Source: Colletotrichum lupini (lineage: Eukaryota; Ascomycota; Sordariomycetes; Glomerellales; Glomerellaceae). From it: DNA of 64,000 nucleotides. The notes under the pieces are model-generated. The model was not told the origin of the DNA and made no database searches. It worked only from the letters and a program-made list of their open reading frames with translations. The position numbers were made by a program, and so were the translations under genes. Positions 58,411-64,000 of this stretch are shown piece after piece. The DNA lies in contig NC_064679.1 of the NCBI RefSeq assembly GCF_023278565.1, positions 372,001 to 436,000 of the forward strand, written 5' to 3'. Every line of letters starts with the position of its first letter. Position 1 is the first letter of the stretch.

Positions 58411-60489
58411 ATGCTCATCATCGACCTCGTTGCTCGACTCTTCTGGTTTCCCTTCAAGCCATTCAGAAGATATCTGCCTCCTTCTCCTCCGTCTTCTGCA
58501 CCTACCTGCAAACCCGTCACTCCTCACCACAAGCCCAATTCCCCTTCCATCAATAAACCTGACTCCTCTACGGTGACTATCAAACCTTCCAAGATGTATA
58601 TCTACACCGGCAAGTTCACCGGGGACTATGGATCTGCCCAGGCTAAGGACGAAACCTTCATCATCATTTTGCCCAACGGTCACGTCAGCAAGGACGATGT
58701 TGCCTACGTCTTCTTCCAGTGGACCAAGAACGGGTACGGCCAGGAGAACGTCAACTGGTTCCAGACCTTTCCCATCGAAGACTTGAAAAAGATTGGAAGC
58801 AACGATGAGTTCAAGCTCAACCACCACAAGTTCAATTGGGAGATCATCGCCCTGGATGGATACCAGACACTCAAGGTCTACATGAGAGGGCCAGGAGGCG
58901 TTAAGAAGCCTGTCGAAATAATCCTCGAGCGCGTCTGGGATTCCGAGTCCCACGGCGGAAAGGCTAACGATATCCCGCTGGTCTGGACCGGTAAGGTCAA
59001 CTACCAGGACAGCGCCAAGGACGAGATGGCCATGTTTGTTGTCACCGAGGGATTTGGAGCCGGACGACCCGTCGTTGCGCTTTGGCAATGGTACAGATAC
59101 AACCTTCCCAAGAACGACCCGAGAATTGTTTGCTACGAGCCGACCGACAAGCCCCCGCCAAGAGTCTCGTTCGTTCAGTACGGAACGCAGAACATTGAGC
59201 ACGAGAGTGATGAAGGCGTCAAATTCAGCTTCAAGCACGACTACGAAGTTTTCGCCTCCTGGACCCAGGGCAATGGCAAGCTTGCCCTCCGCTTGAAGGA
59301 ACCCGATTCCAAGACCCCCCAGAATCTTGGAGAACTTAGCCTTTCTGGTCGCTTTGACCGCAACTCCTTGTAAGCTGTCCCGTTCTCCTCCTTCTATGAT
59401 AGGCACATGTACTAATGTCTGACGAAACAGTGGCTTCCACCCCCCTGAGTCGAAGCCGGAGCACCTCAAGCTGGATGTCAGACTCCCCCAGCCGCAACCC
59501 TCGCTGCCTCGGATCACTGGCAAGATGCCTTTCCCTGAGACCCTTACGGAGACTTTGGCGCACACAGCTGCGTTCGTCGATCAAGCTGGCTACCTTGCCA
59601 AGTACGCTGAGGAGGTACGTTCTCACACATCTCCATGGTCAATAGGATGTCTCAGGCTAATAATGTCCCTCAGCAATTCAACGCTCTCAACGCCAAATAT
59701 GGCCTGCGCGGCCAGCAACTCGGTGCTCTCAAAAGCAAGAGCGAGGGTCTGGAGAAGAGTATCAAGCAGAAGGAAGCCGATCTCGCAGCTGAGAAGAAGA
59801 AGCTTGAGGAGCTTACCAACACTCTCAACGCCGCTCAAGCGGCCGCAACCAAGAGGGAGACAGAGCTCCAGAAGAAGATCGACGATGCCCTTGCGGCGCT
59901 TGCGAAAGCCAGCACTCACGACAAGGCGGATCACGCTGCCATCGAAGAGCTGAAGAAGAAGATCGAGGCTGAGCGAAAGACTCTCAATGCAAAGATCTCC
60001 ACCCTGCAACAACAACTTAACGATGCCAAGACTGAACTGGCATCAAAGGAATCTTTGCTCGAGAGTGCGCGGAAGGAAGCCCGGACCCTGAACACCACAA
60101 TTATCGTGTTGAAGGGCAAGTTGGAGGCTTCCAACAAAGAGAGAGATGACCTGAAGAAGAAGGTCAGGGACCTCGAGGCGTACAAGAGGAACGCGGAGAA
60201 CGCCCTGGACGATGCTCAAAAGGCATTCGATGCTGCTCAAGCCGAACTGAAGACTGAGAAGAAGCGGTTTGACGCACTTGCGAAGAAGCTTACGGATGAG
60301 ATTGCGCTCAAGGACAAGGCTATTTCGGACCTCAAGGCGTCTGAGACTGCAGTCAAGAAGCTGGAAGAGAAGATTGCCGAAGATGAAGAATACCACAAGA
60401 AGGATAAGGAATGGCATGACAAGGACGACAAGTTCCATGAGGAAGAAAGAAAGCGGGCGTCGGAAATACAACCCTTTCACGCTCATTAG
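58411..60489 (+). CDS. Uncharacterised two-part protein with long C-terminal coiled coil
   Basis: Three exons (58411-59369, 59431-59614, 59674-60489) give 652 residues with introns of 61 and 59 bp. The first 60 residues hold a hydrophobic start (MLIIDLVARLFWFPF) and a Pro/Ser-rich linker. Residues about 62-320 look like a beta-rich globular domain (MYIYTGKFTGDYGSAQAKDE..., repeated WTKNG/WTQGNG-like turns) that I cannot assign. A linker (MPFPETLTETLAHTAAFVDQAGYLAKYAEE) leads to about 250 residues of uninterrupted heptad-type coiled coil rich in Lys, Glu, Ala and Leu, and a His/Asp/Lys-rich end. It may be a structural or scaffolding protein. The gene looks intact and well coded. A later start at the Met near residue 62 is possible. 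Confidence 0.75.
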
Positions 60490-62242
60490 CCAACTTGTGG
60501 TATAAGAGAGGATGTTGAGTCTGGAATAGGACTTCGAAAGGGGTGATTGGGACTATTGTTTCATTTGTTAACTTTGTTTAATCATTTCAATCTGTTTGTT
60601 GTTTCATTCAGCTTTCCGTTAGTAATACAATCATTTAAACCGCCGCAATGGCTATACCCATCATGCCTGCATTCAAGACATCGTATTAGGCCGTAAAGGA
60701 CTCCGAAAGCTCGATGTATGGAAATCTACTAATGGTTATGGTCTGACCCACATAAGTCATGAGATTAATCTAGATGTGCTGTCGGGCTGAGCTTATCATG
60801 TGCCGCTGTCGACCCGGCCTACACGTACCACCGACACCATGGTGCGTACTTATCAGAAATGTCGATGTAGCATAGGGCTTTTGGTTCGAGCTTCTGTAGA
60901 CTTGGCAATCGACACTTGGCTTCGTCCCCCCTTCCCCCCGGTCTCTCCGTCTTCATAGTTGTTGGCGAGTACCCCGGCACTCGATCCAGACAAGAATCTA
61001 GGAGTGCCAAGACTTCTGGACTTGGAAGTTATTACGAAAGATAATCCAAAAGCGGTAACAATTCTCAGCCGGCGGAAACAAGCAAGCTAAAAGATGTCTT
61101 TAGGCATACCGATGAGCATCACAGAGATATTTTCTCACTGCTACTTATTGAGCTCAGGTTGCGCACTTCGTTGCCGCGTAGCCTCTCGGAGAAGTCCCGA
61201 CAGGCTATGGAATCTGGCTTCTATGCCAACCCCACAGCCTCAAACTAGTTTTGTATAGATATCGAGGAGACATCATACACGTTACCAAGCGAACAGTCAA
61301 CGGACGTAAGGAGATCTCCTCACGAAGCTCCAGAAATTTGCGGGATCTAGCCAATCCCATGGTCTCTAGGAGGTCTTGAATGGTTCATTCGCAGCAGACT
61401 TACACATTCTCATCGTTTGCGGAGTATACAAGCCTTAAGCATCTTCTAGAAATGTGGAGTTCCGTTTGAAATTTGATTGCAGTTTTCAGAATACCTACTC
61501 ATGTGGCATGAGATTCACATGTTCCTCTTGTAGCTACTCGGTCACTGTCCAATAGGAATAAAAATAAGTTTTTTATCAGCTCTGTCTTGCCGGCCTCATC
61601 ATTCATGCAGCAACAGAAACCATATTCGGCTAGCTGTTGTCAAAAGAAATCACACATAGCAAAGGCGCGATGATAAGCTCGAAGAAACTCCAGCTGACGG
61701 CAAAGCCCCTCTCGTGTCGTGTTCCGGACACTGCTATAGCATGAATTGCCAGGAGAAGAACAGAAATTGTGGTCATCCCCCATCCCACATTCTATAAGGT
61801 GTTCATAGGTTTCATCTTTATAATTATCACGGTCTATATTTATTCATATTCTCTATTTTACAGCCAACGTCGTACTTATTTCTAATTTTAATAAAGAACC
61901 GTTCTGTGTATTTGATATTGATGCCTCTATTATAACTATACGACAAAGATACTATAGCAGCAACATGTAGCGATATTATGTCCGCAGAATGAATTTCTAT
62001 TTCAGGATACCTCGGCACGATCTAGTCCGCTTATTGACTGCCGACTTACAGTCTAAGATGGTTGCCAAGGCAAGAAATGAGCACGAGGGCTGTCACATTT
62101 GTGGGAGTGATGTCTGGAGGGGAAAAGGTTCAGTTGGAATTAAAATACGAAACCAACATATTCCAGCACAGCACCGCCATCTAATCCCAACCACCTAAAA
62201 CCCTTCTACATAACATCATTATGTGCTTTGTAAGTATAACAC
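60490..62242. other. Gene-free stretch between the coiled-coil gene and the potassium transporter
   Basis: About 1.75 kb of mixed composition, somewhat AT-rich near 61800-61990 but without RIP-like depletion of CpA. It holds the 3' flanks of both neighbours. I see no gene, repeat or RNA. Confidence 0.5.
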
Positions 62243-64000
62243 TCAAATCTCCTTGACAAATCCAACCTCAACAACCCTATCCATCGCCAACCTCAGATTC
62301 GCAATCTTGGCCCGAGTATTATCCCGAATCCACAAGAAAGTACCCAAAGTGAAGCGCCGGAGAATACTCGTCCCTGTCCGGATATGCATCTGCCCCTTAC
62401 CGACGATATACAGCACCTTGTGCGAATAAGCACGATCCAGCTTCGCCAGCTCCGCCGCAACTTTCTCGTCCCGAAGCTCCACAGGGCCTTCCGTGTCCTC
62501 CCACGAGGCGTCCGTCGTCGTCTCTCCGCATGCAGTAGCCGCCTTGCTCGCCGCCTGCTGCACGACAAATTTGCGCACCTGCTCGTAAATCAAAGCGCCG
62601 AGATCGGGACTGACGACCTCGTCCATGAAGCCGTGGCGCACGACGAGGCGGTAGCACCCTGCCAGATTTGCGAACCGCGAGATGTGGTAGCGCTCCGAAT
62701 CGGGAACAGTAGGAACCTCGACGGGGTGAAGATGAAAGAACACCACCACGTCGGGGAGCGCGCCGAGCTTGGAGGCAAAGTGCGTGAAAACACTTGGCGT
62801 CTGCACGCCTGTCTTGTCGAAGAAGATACCGAAGCCGCTGACAGGGGAGAGGACATCGCCGCCCCAGCGCTGGGTGAGCGCAAGCATGCCCTCCTTGTTC
62901 TTGGTGACGAGCGTGCTGGGCTGGAAGCGGTCCTCGGCCTCGGCGCGCCACTGGTTTTCCTTACCGAAGCGCCAGAGGAGGAACATGCCGGCCATGAGGG
63001 CGGAGATGAGAAGCGTGAACCAGGCGCCGTCGGGGACCTTGTTGAGTGCCGAGGAGAGGTAGAGGCCGTCGAGGGTGGCGAACATCAGGGCCGGCAGGGC
63101 AATGAGCCAGACGGGCAGGCGCCAGACGAGGATGGCGACGAGGGTGACCATGAGGGTGTCGAAGAAGGTGACGAAGATGACACAGACACCGTAAGCGTGG
63201 CCCAAACTGGTTGTGTTGTTGTAGACTGCCGTGACGAGGATGGTGCCGAGCATGAGGAGCCAGTTGAGGAGGGGCACGTAGACCTGGCCGTGGAAGGTGG
63301 AGGAGGTGTGGACGACCTTCATCTGGGGGCAGTAGGAGAGTTTCATGATCTGGCTGGAAAGCTGGAAGGTCGCCGTGATGATGGCTTGCGAGGCGACGAT
63401 GGCGGCGAGCACGGCGAGGATCAAGCTCGGGTAGAGCATGCCGGGCGGGACGGTGTTGAAGAAGGGGTTGGTGTACTTCTCCGGCATGAGGGCGAGATGG
63501 GCGGCCTGTCCGCTGTAGGCGAGGATCAGGCAGGGGTACGTCCAGAGCAGCCAGCTCATCTGGACGGCGCGCATGCTGAAGGCACCGAGATCGGCGAAGA
63601 GGGCTTCGACACCGGTGAAACAGAGGAGAACGCCGCCGAGCATCCTCCAGCCCTCCGTCTTCTTCTCCATGAAGAAGTGGATCGCGTAGTAAGGGCTGAA
63701 AGCCTTGAGGACGGTGTAGTCATACTTGACGAGGTTGTAGATGCCAAAGGCGCCGTTGAAGCCCAGCCAGATGATGACGATGGGCGCAAAAGTGGTGGCG
63801 AGCTTGGTGGTGCCGAGGGGTTGGATCAGGAAGAGCAGGACGAGGATGCCGCAGGTTGTGCCGACGATGGTCGACGTGCTGATGTCGGGCTTGACGACGG
63901 AGAGACCCTGGATGGCGCCGAGGACGGACTGCGCGGGGGTGAGAATACCGTCAGCGATGACCATGGAGACGGCGAGGACGCCAATGGTCTTGAGGAAGCC
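62243..64000 (-). CDS. HAK/KUP/KT-family potassium transporter, C-terminal part (runs off right edge)
   Basis: The minus-strand frame is open from the right edge (GFLKTIGVLAVSMVIADGILTPAQSVLGAIQGL...) to the stop at 62243, giving 585 residues without introns. GDGxxTPA-type sequence (here ADGILTPAQSVLGAIQGL) and FTGVEALFADLGAFS are diagnostic of HAK/KUP transporters. Many hydrophobic segments follow, then a long cytosolic C-terminus (RFANLAGCYRLVVRHGFMDEV). Fungal members mediate high-affinity K+ uptake coupled to H+ at the plasma membrane. The first 150-250 residues, including the start codon, are outside the window. The MVIADG Met at 63964 is internal, since the conserved helix continues upstream. 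Confidence 0.93.
   Translation of the reverse strand, partial: GFLKTIGVLAVSMVIADGILTPAQSVLGAIQGLSVVKPDISTSTIVGTTCGILVLLFLIQPLGTTKLATTFAPIVIIWLGFNGAFGIYNLVKYDYTVLKAFSPYYAIHFFMEKKTEGWRMLGGVLLCFTGVEALFADLGAFSMRAVQMSWLLWTYPCLILAYSGQAAHLALMPEKYTNPFFNTVPPGMLYPSLILAVLAAIVASQAIITATFQLSSQIMKLSYCPQMKVVHTSSTFHGQVYVPLLNWLLMLGTILVTAVYNNTTSLGHAYGVCVIFVTFFDTLMVTLVAILVWRLPVWLIALPALMFATLDGLYLSSALNKVPDGAWFTLLISALMAGMFLLWRFGKENQWRAEAEDRFQPSTLVTKNKEGMLALTQRWGGDVLSPVSGFGIFFDKTGVQTPSVFTHFASKLGALPDVVVFFHLHPVEVPTVPDSERYHISRFANLAGCYRLVVRHGFMDEVVSPDLGALIYEQVRKFVVQQAASKAATACGETTTDASWEDTEGPVELRDEKVAAELAKLDRAYSHKVLYIVGKGQMHIRTGTSILRRFTLGTFLWIRDNTRAKIANLRLAMDRVVEVGFVKEI

Overview
The window is nuclear DNA from a filamentous ascomycete (Pezizomycotina, most likely a Sordariomycete). 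The evidence is short GT-AG introns of about 45-60 bp, two intron-containing nuclear tRNA genes, typical fungal families (Flr1-type and ACS-type MFS transporters, F-box proteins, SRPK-like kinases, HAK potassium transporter, a flavoprotein fused to a DUF6314-like domain), and two AT-rich islands that carry the signature of repeat-induced point mutation (RIP). The species cannot be named from sequence alone.

Layout. 1-157: start of a secreted protein that runs off the left edge. 2048-12498: an AT-rich island that is a nested transposon. A Fot1/Pot2-type DNA transposon (TA target duplication, 44-bp GC-rich terminal inverted repeats) is split inside its transposase frame by an approximately 8-kb Ty3/gypsy element (190-bp LTRs, 5-bp target duplication CTTAT). 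12.7-14.2 kb: an SRPK-like kinase gene isolated between the two islands. 15474-23088: a Ty1/copia element on the minus strand with about 178-bp LTRs, also RIP-mutated. Both retroelements carry an extra degenerate reading frame that their gag-pol does not explain: an antisense gag-like frame in the gypsy element and a Gln/Lys-rich frame in the copia element.

23.7-28.8 kb: two secreted serine proteases in convergent orientation, an 11-exon subtilase and an S1 glutamyl-endopeptidase-like enzyme. 31-64 kb is ordinary gene-bearing euchromatin: tRNA-Pro(AGG), an ACS-family MFS transporter, an FMO-like flavoprotein with a C-terminal DUF6314-like domain, an F-box protein whose frame holds one in-frame TAG, tRNA-Ile(AAT), a D-lactate-dehydrogenase-like 2-hydroxyacid dehydrogenase, a DHA1 drug:H+ antiporter, a CSC1/OSCA-type channel, what looks like an N-terminal fragment of the Pch2/TRIP13 ATPase, an unrecognised coiled-coil protein, and the C-terminal part of a HAK/KUP potassium transporter that runs off the right edge.

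There is no operon-like logic. The functional themes are secreted proteolysis beside a transposon island, and membrane transport (four transporters or channels) in the euchromatic half. Gene models were spliced by hand and checked for frame continuity; exon boundaries are given in the entries.
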